Positions 51,448-62,935 of a DNA stretch of 64,000 bases are shown here, piece by piece; positions within the stretch are counted from its first letter, which is position 1, and every line of letters begins with the position of its first letter. A program made the position numbers and the translations under genes. This DNA is from Oryzias latipes (lineage: Eukaryota; Chordata; Actinopteri; Beloniformes; Adrianichthyidae): contig NC_019880.2 of the NCBI RefSeq assembly GCF_002234675.1, forward strand, positions 21,319,789 through 21,383,788. Direction: 5' to 3'. A model generated the notes under the pieces. That model did no database searches. It was not told the origin of the DNA and saw nothing but the letters and a program-made list of their open reading frames with translations.

Positions 51448-54400
51448 TTGTCCTGTCCAACAGCTAGGCAAACAGATGAGAGCTGAGGGCCTCTTGTGTT
51501 GGACATATTTTATTCTAACAAGAGGGGTTATTCATCTTCAGACAAACCAAAGGTATGTCTGAATAAACCCCTTTTGTAATTGAGGCCAAACTTTATTAAT
51601 TTCAATCATGTTTGAAAATCTTTGGTGTTGGACCGGACGGAAAAGGAAAGAGGGGAACAAGAGAGAGGGACGTTAGAGAGAGGGGGGGGTAGGAGGGTGA
51701 TAATAGGAGGGGAAGGGGGGTAAGACCATGAAGCAGCATAGAGCAGGCAGGTTTACTGGTTGTTTATCGTTACGGTACGGTTCAAATGTAGTACAAAAAG
51801 GGCGGGGCCTGTTCACACACACTCAAATATTATCAACACACCTGCTAGCCGCAGAAATGTCCACATGTCAACATGCACACAAAACAGATAGTGTTCACGA
51901 ACGCATACTTATGCCTTTAAACCAACTAGTGTGAAATCTTTCATTCATTCAATCATGCAAACTATTAGTGCAAAGGTGAGCTAACACCTGTGCTCAGGTG
52001 AGTGTTTATGTTCTTCTAAAATGGATGGTGGAATGTGAAAAGAAGGAGGAGGAGCGCCCAGCCACCCCCACACCCATACCCCCGCCGCAGCAGCAGCGGC
52101 AGCCGGAATTCCCCCAGCGCCACACGGGAACAGGCAGGGAACAACCGCCCCCCGGGCGACCAAGACCGCCACCCAGGCCAGGGCCAGCAGGACCGCCGCG
52201 AGGCCCCCAGAGCCAGAGAGCAGGGAGGCGCAGAGGGAAAGAGAGCGCCGCCCCAGCCCAGCCAGGAAAGCAGCCCCCCGCCGCGCCGGAAGAGCCCAAC
52301 GCAGGGCCCCACCGGAGAGGGACGCCCACAGCCCCAGACGAGCACCCCACCACCACCCAGGAGTTCCGGGCATCCCCCCGCCCCGACCCCAGGTACGAGC
52401 CAGGACCCCCCAAGGGAGACCCGCTCCGCACTCCAGGCAGCCACCCACCCGGCCCACGGTTGGTCCAGGTAGGAGCAAGGCAGGGGCCCGCCGCCCCCGC
52501 CCAGGAGGGGGGAACCCCGGGGAAAAAAGGGCGGCCCATAAGGGATGTTATAAATATGGCCCGACCAGGCTCGGCCATGTTGGAAGTTTGGCGGGGCCCA
52601 GCGCCCAGGGGCAAGGACCAGGACCCACCCCCCAGGGACACGAACACCCCCGGCTCAGGTGTAATATGAACCCCCCCACCGTGCGGAGAGAGCACCGCCG
52701 GGCCCAGGGAGCCGGCACCCAAGGGACACGGCCGCCATCGCCAAGGGGCCCGCACCCCCCACCAGGGACGGGGTAGGGGACAGATGGACCCAGGTCCCAC
52801 CTTCCTTGTAAAATGTGTGTGCGTGTATGGGTGTTTGAGAGGGTGTTTGTGTGCATGTGTGTGTGTTTATGTTTGAATGTATATATTGAAGGGGGAGGGG
52901 TGTGTGTACTAAGGGGGGTGCAGTTAAAATTGGCGAGTAGGGCACTAAGGGGACAACTCCTGATTACTCACAGTGATGTCCCCCCACCCTCCACACCAAG
53001 GGGCCCTAAATGTCTAAGGTGCGGTTAAAATTGGCGGGTAGGGTGCCAGGAGGACATCTGCTGCTTGCTGGCAGTGATGTCCAAGCACCCCCCCTACCAA
53101 GGACCCTACGTGTCTAAGGTGCAAATAAAACCGAAAGAGGGGGGGCCCACTCCATACGGCAACCATAGGAGGGGGGCCACTCCCAAGTAGCCCCCCCCCA
53201 AGGCGCATCGCAGGCTAAACCCCCCACCCCCTCACCCTAATATGAGGTTATATAAGGAAGGGGGTAAGTTGGGGACAGCTGGTAGACTGTCCCCCGGTGG
53301 TCAAACAGCCGTCCCCCAGCCCACCCCCAGCAAAGGGGCCAGGGCCACCCAGCCCAGGGGCCCACCCCCGGAGGCGCCGACACCCCAGGCCCGGCACCAC
53401 CCACCCCACACAGAGAGAGAGGAGCCAGAAAGCGTCGCCCCCCCCCGGAGCAAGCCCAGGCCCCCACCCCCAGACGCCGGCCCTAGAAGAGCTCTGGTCA
53501 GGCCTCGACGGGACCGAGGAGGCCAACCGGCCGAGGCAACCACTGATTGCCTCAGCGGAGACCCCGACCCGCTAGCCCCCCCGACCCGTACTAATAATGG
53601 GCCCCCCCCTCCCCCCCAGAACGCCCCCCCACAGGACAGGGCCGACAAGCCCCCCACCCCACCCCACCCCAGACCCCGCAGCCGAAGCGGGTGACACCCA
53701 GAGCGACCGGGGGCCCCGAGAGGGTTGTCCCGTCCCGTCCCAGAGCCAGGGAAGGGCCGATCCCAGCCCCAGGTGCAGATGGGCAGCCCATCCGGCGCCG
53801 CTGGGCCCCCCCCACCCGAGCAGGGCCCCCCGCCAACCCCCCCCAGCACAGGCAAAGGGACCACCCCCCCAAGCCAAGCCAGACCACCACCCCACCCCCC
53901 CACCACGCACCCCCACACCCAAGCCCAGAGGACCACGCAGCGCCCCAGCCCGCCCCACCCAGGCACCGGACCCGACCCCCCGACCAACGGAGCCCCCCAC
54001 CGCCCCCGCCAGGCACCGGAAGCCCCGACCCCCACCCCAAACCACGGCAGAAGGGCAAGGAGCAGCGACGACCAAGCCCTCCACCCCCTAAGTCATGGAG
54101 TCAACCACAGGAGACCAGAGAGACTGAATTCTTTCAAAGTTACTTGAGCTTTGGGCTGACATTTTTTCCAAGCTGATATGATCAAACAGCAGATTTCTGT
54201 GTTGACTTATGTTTATATGTTTCTCGATTTTTATTTTTAAGATCCAATCAGATCGATCTGTCTGAGCCGAGTTAATAATCGAGTTTAACCATCCAATAGA
54301 AATCATTTCAAAATGAAATAAATCGAAACCAACCAATCACAGCAACACACATGTGATGTCATTAACACGGATCAGTCCATCATTCCAGTCCAATGTGTGG

Positions 54401-57400
54401 ACAGACTTTGAATAAAGTCATGTGACCATCCAGTGTCTAGAATGTTCTAAGAATGTTCCCTTTGGATTCTTTGGATGTGGAAAAACAACAGTGGTGAACT
54501 TTAGGAAACTAACATGTGAATGGATTTGACATTCATTCTAGTTGACTTGTTTGTTTGGACACAAATAAACTTGATTATCTGGAAGAAATCCAAGAATCTG
54601 GAAAACTTCACTGTTCAGTATCAGGAATTTCTGTCTGAGTCTCACTGCTGGAAGTTTGGATGAAGATGATCTGTATCCACTGTAGGTCAGAGAATCGGAT
54701 CGATCAATGAACTGATATGGATTATGAATCGTATCGTCAACCACAAATGATGATATGAATGGTTGTGCTTCAAGAAGAATCGTTACACCCCTAATCATAT
54801 CATAATTTGTGGTTGCAGATCCGATTTTACGTTGTAGTAAAATAAACTTAATATGCTTCAATCCAGATGGTATTTTCCAAGATCAGTTATAATCATTGAT
54901 CTCATTTTGAAACAATTTTACAACGTTCTGGGTCGAGTTGATCTGATTAATAAGTTGCCTCAGACAGATTGATCTGGTTAGATAAATTGATTCATCAGTT
55001 AGGCATAACACACATACAACTAACTACTGATAAAGCGGTTTGGATTGGACAAGTGTTTTTTGAGCTGGTGTTGTGTGTTTTATGTCTCCAGAAGGTCAGG
55101 CGTTTTTTAAACGAGGCCCTGCAGATAGACAGAAGCCAGAGCTGTTGCTCTGAAGAAGGTTATGTCAGACTTTATGTGGACATAATTCAGGTAAGGCTCG
55201 GCTGTAATGTTTGCCAGAATGTTTCCGTGTTGATTTGGACTGATGCCTTTCCGTGTCGTTGCAGGTCATCAAAGGCGCAGAGGCACGTGACGGCGTGGCG
55301 CCGGTTTGTTACAAAGAGCTGCTGCTGTTTGTGAAGAGGTGTGAGTCCATTTTTGACTAAATGGAGAGCCGCTTTAATAACGGCTCACCTGCATCCTCAC
55401 TACGCCACAGGTAAACACGGCATGATCCAATCTTCTGCTCTTGCTACAGGTACAAGCAGGAGCAGGTTAAGGAGCTGAAGAACAAAACACGGACTTGGAA
55501 AAAAAACAGGGAAACGTGCGAAACAATAGACTTCCTGAAGACTTTGAAAACCTGTAAAGAGCTCAGGTGAGTTAAACTGTTCATGATGTCACCAGCTGGT
55601 TTCACTATCTGAGTGGAACATAGCCAGACACGGTTACATTTTAGTAGATAAAAAGAAGATATGAAAATGTCTGTGTGGCTTTAGTGCGTCACTGTGAGCA
55701 GCAGGTTTGTGTGGGACTTTCACAAAACCCCAAATTATTGTAGTTTTTTTTTATTTCCAGTCGTTAACCCTTAAGAACCCAGGGTGACTTCAGCGTAGCT
55801 AAAATAGCAGACATGGATTCTGTCTGGGTTCTTATGGGTTAGTGCACTCAACATAAAGACAAAGACTTTAGAGGGGTTTCTAAAAACGGGTCCCCTGTAA
55901 ACAGCAGGTTTCTCTCAGTTCTTCAGTGACGGACTGTTACATCCTCTGGATCTGGATGAACCTGAACGGCTCCCAAAAATACACCGACAGAATGTTATTT
56001 TCATTCTTTAAATCTGTCTCTAACATGCGCTATATTTCTGACCCAGGGTGCAATAACCGAACACCTTCTCCCTGTATGTTCCTCATTACATGTGTTTTAT
56101 ATATTTTTTGTCTTGCTTTTTAGTTTTTACATTTGGAAAATCTTTTTATGTGAAATACTTTGAGCTACTTTTGCTGGAAAAGTGTTTAACAAGTAAAGTT
56201 TTTATTTGATTTGATTTGATTTGTGGCGTCCCCTAAAGGGAGCAACTGAAAAGAAGATAGGAAGGCGCAAACAAAACAAAAATCTAACAAAAAATGTTAT
56301 ACTTTTTAATAAGACAATCTTTAAATAGAAGAGAAAAAGAAACAGATTTGTGATACACCATGACTATTCTAAGGCATTGTGTTTTCTAATATTTTCTAAT
56401 AGATGTTATTTGACTAAACAAATCTGTGGAATAAGATGAGTGGTTTCTGCAGCTAGGCCTTCCTTCCCTCTGAGTGAGCAGAAACAGTCTTCAGTCTGAG
56501 TTAGTTTTGAAGACCTCAACCTTCACAAAGTTGACCGTAAAATTATAAAAACTCTGTGATGGACTAGAGAAGCCTCCAGTAGGCCTGCACAATAAATCAC
56601 AGATTTATCATTATCGCTATATCATGCTGTGCAATATGTATGTCACAAAAGACAGCAAAAATTGCAATAAACCGTTTCCTTAGATGTGCTAAAACAACCT
56701 TATGGCAGCTTGAAGTATTTAACGAATCAAATAAATCCTTTTATGTATTTGACCAACCGGATGGAGCCCTTTCATGTTAGATGTTGGCCTCCTTTGTAGA
56801 CGGGGGTCATTTGGAGAATAATTGAAGTTATTTTGACTCTTTTTTAAATTAGACGGTTGCAGTGAAATGGAAATTATGTTTTTGGTTCTTTTGCTATTTG
56901 TTCATGAATCGTAAGTTATATCGTCATGGCAATGTTGATCACTAATATCACAAAGTCGCGAGTTGTGCAACCCTACTCCAGGGTGAACCCCGCCTTCAGC
57001 AAACCCGTGACCCTGAAGGGGAGTAGAGCAGCTTTACAAGAGGGACGAACAGATTGAAGTTATAAAAACCAGGGGATTCTGGTTAATTCAGCAGGAAAAG
57101 GCTGTTTGATCTTTAGAGGGGAATCCGTTGATTATTTACATCATTTCTTCTGCTTGGTCTCATCTGTGGATCCAGGCTGTACATCCAGACGACAGCAGGA
57201 AGGATTCCACGGCCTCTTTCTGGAGAAACTGTTGCAGAACTGGAAGACATGGAGACTTGTACCATGAAGCTCTTGATGGACGTCATTGCTGACATGGCCG
57301 AGGTTTCTGTTCAAGTAACCAGTGAAGTTTTTGGCCTGGAACAGAGCAGGAAATTGGATTTCTTAATACTTTTCTTTGATTTCTTTCTGGTAGAGCCGCC

Positions 57401-59927
57401 TCAAAGATTACTTCAGATCAGCTCAGAAATGGCTTCTTCTGCTCACTGACTTGGAGAACATTTTCCCCAAACGGCCGTATGCTGCTGATGAGCAAAAGGT
57501 GAGATCTTCTTCCCACAAAAACAGATGCAGGCGGGAACTGTTACAGGTGTCATTTAAAATAAACCGCTCTTAAGTGCACTTCTGTGTTTTTCAGCTGGTA
57601 ATAGACAAAGCCTATGAGATCATAGTGCAAAGCTACCTCAGGTGTCTGCTTCAGAACAGTCGGTCCAGGCTGAAGTGCTGGAGTGAGAAGCTTGGACCAG
57701 CCATTTCGCTGGATGCTCACCGGCTTCACCAAACCATGGAGAACTTGGTGAGATCAACACAAAGGATGAGTGAAAATGTCCAAGAAGGACCGAATTCCTC
57801 ACCTGTGTGAACTTTGGCAGGCTCCTGGAGTCCCAGAGAGGAAGGAGATTCTGCTCCGAATCCCAGAGGTGCTGGAGTGTGGAGACAATGATGGACTGAG
57901 GCTCACTGTGGCGCTCATGAAGCAGGACCTCTGTCAACACAAGTATGTCAGCCAGATTGGACTTCTTCAAAGAACTGCAGGAGGTTTGGTTCGGAGGTTT
58001 TCTGGACTTTCTTTCACACATGAAACGGAAATCATGAACATTTTCCTTAATGTTCAAGGTGATTGTGTTCCCAGGGGTAAAGCAACAAAACTGAAGCGTA
58101 AGAAATCCAACAACTCAAAACAAGCGCCGAGCATCTACTCACTGATTCCAGCCCCCACAGAAAAAAGGGCGGCAAGTCTTTAGTCTTTTCTGAAGTTCAG
58201 AGTTAATGAACGGAGAGGTCTGAGGAGCAATAGTCCTTCACGGTACTGAGGAACTATCAGGACCTGGAGGTGTAACATGCAGGAGACCAGGCCTGGTAGC
58301 AGAACTTTAAACTACAAGATGAAAAACCACATGAAGAAACCAAGAGATGATAAAGCAGATGACCTGACCAGGGCCAACTGAAAACCAGACACTTAAGGCC
58401 CGTACACACGGGGACGAATATTCGCCAGGCGTTATTCGCCAGCGTTTTTCACCACGTTTTTTGTGTTCACACCCGGGGATATTTTAGAATGTCCGTCATT
58501 ATTTCTTCGCGGCAGTGTAGATGCAACTTGGCGTCTAACTTCTTCGCTGGTATGTGTGCTCAGAAAGGCAGTTTTGTGTTTGAGCGCCCCCAAGTTGTGT
58601 TTTACTGTAACTTCAGAAGCTCCAGACACGTGTGCAAAAGCGCCGTTCTCATTGGTCGAATAGTTTTTGACGCGGCACGTCAAACCAAAAAATGAACCCG
58701 AGGCGTTTTTTTAAAAATGACGCTTTTACGCGTGGCGTTTTTTGCGTCGCTGTGCACACTCACAATGGTGCCCTTTGTTTAGTCACGAGGCGTTAAACGT
58801 CGGCGAATATCGCGGGCGAAACTCGTCCCGGTGTGTACGGGCTTTTATGCTGAGGACAATTAACAGAAATGAAAACAGCTGCCTCAGCCAGAGCCAGAAA
58901 GCAAAGCTCTCAATTTACCGGTCGATCTTTGTTCCCATACTCACCTATAGTCATGAGCTCTGGGTCACGACCCAAAGAACGAGGTCTTGAATACAAGCGG
59001 CTGAAATTAGATTCCTCTGTAGGGTGGCTGGACACTCCCTTAGAGATGGGGGGAGAAGCTCGGTCATCCTGAGAGAGCTTAGTTTTGGGCCGCTTCTCCT
59101 CCACATCCAGAAGAGCTAGTTGAGGTGGCTCGGGCATCACCTGGACGCCTCCCTGGGGAGGTGTTCCAGGCATGTCCCACTGGGGGGAAGGCCCCGGGAA
59201 GACCCAGGACACGTTGGAGAGACTGTCTCTCAGCTGGCCTGGGAACGCCTCGGGGTCCCCCAGAGGAGCTGGAGGAAGTGGCCTGGGAGAGGGAAGTCTG
59301 GGGATCAAAATGGTACAAATGGTAAAAGACCTTCCCTCATTACCTATAAACGCTTGCTGAAATAACAAGCCTTCGTTCATGACTTGATACAAGAGAAATG
59401 CCCCAGAATCAACCTTATTCCCACTGTAGAGAATACTTGGACAGGCACGTCCCTTTAAAACAGTCTGGATTAAAAAATCTATTTAGTCCCTGGATTAGCA
59501 ACGATTTGGCAGATTTGGTTAGTTTGAAACACTCATTGCGGCGTAAAGCAAAGGCATCAGAAAAACCTGTTGGTTTGGACACAAGGTCCAGGGTCTTCTT
59601 GAAACAACCGGAGGCTTGCTCCGAGTAAACCACGTCTTTCTTTGGCACAAAGTTATGGACATCCCAGAGGTTCTGGTTTTGCTTCTTCTCTGTTCTGAAT
59701 CATATGTCGCCAGAGGACCTGCATGTGGACCTGCATGTTACTAACGTTTGTCTGTCGACCACAGTGTGGACCTGGACCTCCTGCCAAAGCTGCTTCGGTG
59801 GAAGGGCCACTCCAGAGTGGAGGTGAAGGAGGTGCTGGACGCCCTAGCGGATGCTGCAGATGGAGTCCCTCCTCAGTCCTGGTGGAGGCGTCTGTCCTGC
59901 TGCGTCTCTGTCTGCTGTCAGCCATAG
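50456..59927 (+). CDS. Sec6/EXOC3-like protein (TNFAIP2/EXOC3L family), apparently N-terminally reduced
   Basis: Members are exocyst Sec6-fold proteins that act in membrane tethering or, for TNFAIP2, in nanotube formation. Predicted exons: 50456-50564, 51129-51196, 55092-55190, 55265-55338, 55450-55566, 57176-57302, 57394-57498, 57595-57747, 57821-57942, 59765-59927. All junctions are in phase and give 1137 nt, 378 aa. The start MGTCFRKKMGFKSGKRSLEK is basic. From exon 3 onward the protein matches the C-terminal half of Sec6: YKELLLFVKRYKQEQVKEL, IDFLKTLKTCKELR, LMDVIADMAESRLKDYF, YEIIVQSYLRCLLQ, and ILLRIPEVLECGDNDGLRLT. Full-length relatives run to about 600-750 aa, so the N-terminal rod is missing here. 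Intron 8 is only 73 bp. Exon 2 and the last exon are the least certain. Close paralogue identity (tnfaip2 or exoc3l4) is unresolved. Confidence 0.78.
51406..54223 (-). mobile_element. 5'-truncated L1-type LINE with a 2-kb G-rich 3' UTR
   Basis: The 14 bp TCGATTTTTATTTT sits on both sides (51392-51405 and 54224-54237), a good target duplication. Beside the left copy is a T tract to about 51444, which is the element's poly-A tail read on the minus strand. AATAAA lies on the minus strand about 150 bp before the tail (51593-51598). At the other end the minus strand reads SAQSSSNFERIQSLWSPVVD followed by a stop, like an ORF2 C-terminus. The 3' UTR between (52000-54090) is extremely G-rich on the minus strand, as in other L1 3' UTRs. 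Confidence 0.8.
52916..53130. repeat. Tandem repeat of about 100 bp inside the L1 3' UTR
   Basis: Units beginning GGTGCAGTTAAAATTGGCGA (52917), GGTGCGGTTAAAATTGGCGG (53019) and, more diverged, GGTGCAAATAAAACCGAAAG (53118) are spaced about 100 bp apart; each of the first two contains CAGTGATGTCC. Confidence 0.8.
55764..55842. mobile_element. Short fold-back MITE (about 79 bp)
   Basis: Left TTAACCCTTAAGAACCCAGG pairs with right CTGGGTTCTTATGGGTTAG. It lies in intron 5 of the Sec6-like gene. Confidence 0.7.
55926..56222 (+). repeat. LINE 3' end with (ATTTG)n tail
   Basis: The stretch ends with TACTTTGAGCTACTTTTGCT, TAAAGTTTTTATTTG and several ATTTG units, the usual tail form of a fish CR1/L2-like LINE. 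The length of the older part is uncertain. Confidence 0.5.
56580..56975. mobile_element. hAT-type MITE, second copy (inverted relative to 24716-25117)
   Basis: Ends TAGGCCTGCACAATAAAT and GAGTTGTGCAACCCTA are inverted. The body matches the reverse complement of the copy at 24716, for example GGCCTCCTTTGTAGACG against CGTAGGAGGC. CTCCAG is present beside both ends, but an exact 8-bp duplication is not. Confidence 0.75.
58395..58846. mobile_element. MITE with terminal repeats of about 23 bp
   Basis: Left AAGGCCCGTACACACGGGGA and right TCCCGGTGTGTACGGGCTTT pair as inverted repeats; both continue inward to ATTCGCC-like and GGCGAATAT sequence. It lies in the last intron of the Sec6-like gene. Confidence 0.82.
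58853..59310 (+). pseudogene. Non-LTR retrotransposon fragment: C-terminus of the reverse transcriptase ORF
   Basis: Plus-strand frames, with frame changes, read SQKAKLSIYRSIFVPILTYS, RCSRHVPLGGRPREDPG-like and WERLGVPQRSWRK/LEEVAW segments. These are characteristic of the end of a fish LINE reverse transcriptase ORF. It is broken by frameshifts and lacks the catalytic domain. Confidence 0.75.
59405..59620 (+). pseudogene. Non-LTR retrotransposon fragment: endonuclease-RT linker region
   Basis: The frame reads YLDRHVPLKQSGLKNLFSPW then ISNDLADLVSLKHSLRRKAK. This resembles the LINE segment after the endonuclease domain (DKxAPLKxxRVK...PWFS...). A remnant of another or the same LINE class, directly before the last exon. 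Confidence 0.6.
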
Positions 59928-60382
59928 AAACCACAGATTTAAAAGCTGCTTTCCTTTTTCCCAATCAGCTGCTGAGATGCAGCAGAACGCTCCTTCTTTC
60001 AGGGAAAACTGCAGCAGCTTTGTCCTTCGTCACCATGAGAGGAGACGACACATAGAAGTTGAAAGTCCTCGTCTTCTGGTTTAAACTTGTCATTTTGATT
60101 TGAATGCCTTCAGTTTGTCAGACAAGAGAGATGAAGTCCAGCATTACTGTTGTTGGACAGTTTTTCACTTTAACAGTAATGATGCTGTTTCTACACTTTG
60201 TTTCGTGTTTTATTGGTTTCTGACAGCTGAAAGGAAACCTGAGTTCTTCAGTGCTGTTCTTGTGACCATTACCACTAGGTGGAGCAGTAAGCCTTCCTGA
60301 AAAACTGAATAACTATTTGTGTAGATGACCTTAGGCTTTTACCATGTTTCATTTTTTTGTACAAAAACAGAGAGAAAAAAAA

Positions 60383-60388
60383 AATAAA
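60383..60388 (+). other. Polyadenylation signal of the Sec6-like gene
   Basis: AATAAA in an A-rich context, about 455 bp after the predicted stop, followed by a GT-rich stretch. Confidence 0.65.
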
Positions 60389-60399
60389 GCTCTGGAAGC

Positions 60400-61309
60400 A
60401 TAAAACAGGTTCTGGTGTTTTGTTGCAGATGGAGCTGAGGCGTCCTGCACATGGACTACTTAAATGCCTTTAATAAACGTGTTGCTCTATAGATGCAGCA
60501 GGATTTTTCAGTGGAGGGAACACATGTAGCACACAATATTCTACACTTATAGTGATATTTATGAGGCTCATATTCTGTCTTTGGATAAAGAACAAATGTG
60601 TTTTAAACTCTTTAAAATCTCTAAAGGTGACGGCTGGGATTTTCTTTATTTCATCCAAAATGTAAGAGTTTTCTAGGTTTTTGGGTGGTGTAAAAGTCAT
60701 TTGTTGTAGTGTTTTTCAAAACAAACAAACAGAAGTTTATTATTTTCATATGAAAAAGCATGTAGGTGGAAGTAAAACTCTCCTCAGGCTAAAAACCTTT
60801 ATATTACTTTTTGTTTTTTAAGTTTTTAAAGTCAACTGAACCAAAAAATCAACAATCTTACACGTTAAAGTGACATCAACCACAAGTAAATAAAAGACAC
60901 ATCAGCACAAATATGATGTTTTTAACACACCAATATGTGTTTTTATTTTACTGGACCTACGTTGTTACATATAAACTTTTGTTTTGTTTTAAACCCTCAT
61001 CCAACCTGTTCCCTAAATCCACACCACAAAATGTCTTTTTTGTAGTAGGAATGCTCTGCTTTTTGAAGTTCAGCTGATTTCTTAAATCATAACTCTGTCC
61101 TTGAACATTTGTTACAGGAAGTACGTGTCAGCTTCATCATGGCTGCCCGTGTATAGAATCTGTGTATGATTAATGACAGGAAATCTACAATGAAACAGGG
61201 TTAAATAACTTTAATACCCAAACCAAATAAAGACCCTGTTATGATAGAATAATTAATTATAATCTCTGTGTATCTATGCCCGTGTATAGAATATGAAATA
61301 TCTGTGTTT
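60400..61309. other. Intergenic stretch with no recognised gene
   Basis: A/T-rich sequence with only short frames on both strands. I see no gene or clear repeat ends. Confidence 0.5.
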
Positions 61310-62515
61310 TTTTTCTTTTTTCTTTATTGAACATAACATTGGAGTACAAAACACAACATCAAGGAATCAAATAGATCATCAACTGCAACAACCAATGCCA
61401 TCCTTCCAAACTTATTCAACCACAGTAAGTAATAAACGCAGCAGAAACATCAAAAATAGAGCTTGCTGATAAGAAAATAGAGTCTGTTAAAATATATAAA
61501 AAGAGAGTACAAAAAATAAATAATGTTTACAATACAAAGTTTTCTTAGAGGAGGGGGTGACATATCAAACAAAAAAGCACAAATTGTTCCAGTGTCTTTC
61601 TTTGGGTGTGTTAATTTTTTTAATGTAGTCATGAAACTGAAGCATCTCGATCTTAAATACAGTAAAATTAGGAGTTGTTTTTTTTTAAATTCTGCACTTA
61701 TGCATGTAAAATTTGGAATTGAGAAGTAACAAATTAATACTATTTTCTACTTTCTTATCATCAGAATTGAAATATGTGAGAATTTGTTTTAAATTTATGA
61801 TAATGTTACAATTAAATTTGATGTTTACAAAGCGTTCTAATTGGTTCCAAAGTTCACGGGAAAATTTACAAAAGCAGAAAAGGTGAAGAACTGATTCAGG
61901 GAAATCAATACAAAAACTACAATTATTTTCTATATTTGAGAATTTGGATATAAACATATTTGTGGGGTAAATGTTATGTAGAATTTTTTTTAATGTATTT
62001 CTTTAATTTTGTTATTTATACAAAATGTATCTGGCAGTAGCCATGCCTTTTTTTTCCAATTTATATCATTTAAAACATTGCTCAAAAAGATTTCTCCTTT
62101 CGGTGTAATGTTTCTCTTTTCACTTAAAGTATTACGAATATATTTGTTGTTGCACTTTTTATTGAGGATATCAATACCATTTAAGGTGAGAGGTCATCAG
62201 CTGAATTAATCCTGAGGGGACAGCTTTCATTACACTGTTAAATTCTTTGCTTGTTTACTGGAAAACATGTTTTATTTAGAAACTTGCCATAATCCAAAAA
62301 TCGTACCATTCTCATCAAAAAGATTCGAAAAATAAGTTATTTTTTTAGCTACCCAGTTTTGTTTAAATAAAGATTTATTCTGTACTGTTATGTCTTCATT
62401 GTTCCAAATTATACTTTTTTGTGGTGAGAAATTATGACTATAACATAACTTCCAAGCAAGAAGAGCCTGCTGATGTAAATTCGAAAGATTGAGGGGAATC
62501 TTTCTTACATTATAA
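61310..62515 (-). pseudogene. L1/Tx1-type LINE fragment: ORF2 C-terminus and 3' end
   Basis: On the minus strand broken frames read HQQALLAWKLCYSHNFSPQK, SIIWNNEDITVQNKSLF, then further on NNCSFCIDFPESVLHLFCFC and INLLLLNSKFYMHKCR, in the order seen at the ORF2 C-terminus of L1-type LINEs. The left edge is a T-rich run (61308-61325), that is, the poly-A tail. It is 5'-truncated and has several stops. Confidence 0.75.
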
Positions 62516-62527
62516 TTACATTTTAAT

Positions 62528-62932
62528 TGTCAGGTTGGGAGGGCTGGGGAGCAAGAAGGACCCAAAATGCAGAGACGGAAGGCACACAGTTCCAAAGCAA
62601 GGGGGTTTATTTAACAAAAAGCGCTGCAGAGCAGGGTAACCTAAACAAAACTCACTGTGGTAAACCATGAAAACATGGCATGAGACGGTCAGGGACGAAA
62701 CAACAGAGAAATTAATGGACCAGCACAAGAGGAAGGCAGAGACAAGACTTATATACAAACAGGAATGACAAGACACAGGTGAACATGATCAGGAGAGATT
62801 GGGACTAAGGAAGTAAAACTCAAAAGCATGACAAAACAGTGAACCTTTCAAAATAAAACAGGAAACAGAACTCAAACATGACAGAACAAGATAGAAATCA
62901 AAAACCAATACAAAGAAACCCAAACCATGACA
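62528..62932 (-). mobile_element. LTR-like element (possible solo LTR)
   Basis: On the minus strand it starts TGTCATGGTTTGGG and ends CCCAACCTGACA, and AATAAACCCCCTTG lies inside as a possible polyadenylation site. The ends resemble the solo LTR at 9946. The flanking 5 bp (TTAAT and TTACA) do not match, so the call is tentative. Confidence 0.5.
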
Positions 62933-62935
62933 TTA

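Larger units (their letters stand above)
51332..54794. mobile_element. hAT-like MITE carrying a nested L1 insertion
   Basis: The left end TAGGGCTTGAACAATTCGAT pairs with the right end GAATCGTTACACCCCTA. Without the insert at 51406-54223 the element would be about 630 bp. It lies in intron 2 of the Sec6-like gene. Direct 8-bp flanks do not match exactly, so the copy is old or its outer ends are slightly off. Confidence 0.6.

Noticed and set aside
51981-54176. Long open frames (up to 264 codons) on both strands
   Set aside because: Extreme GC content removes stop codons. The block is the 3' UTR of an L1-type element, and the frames are low-complexity Pro/Gly/Arg.
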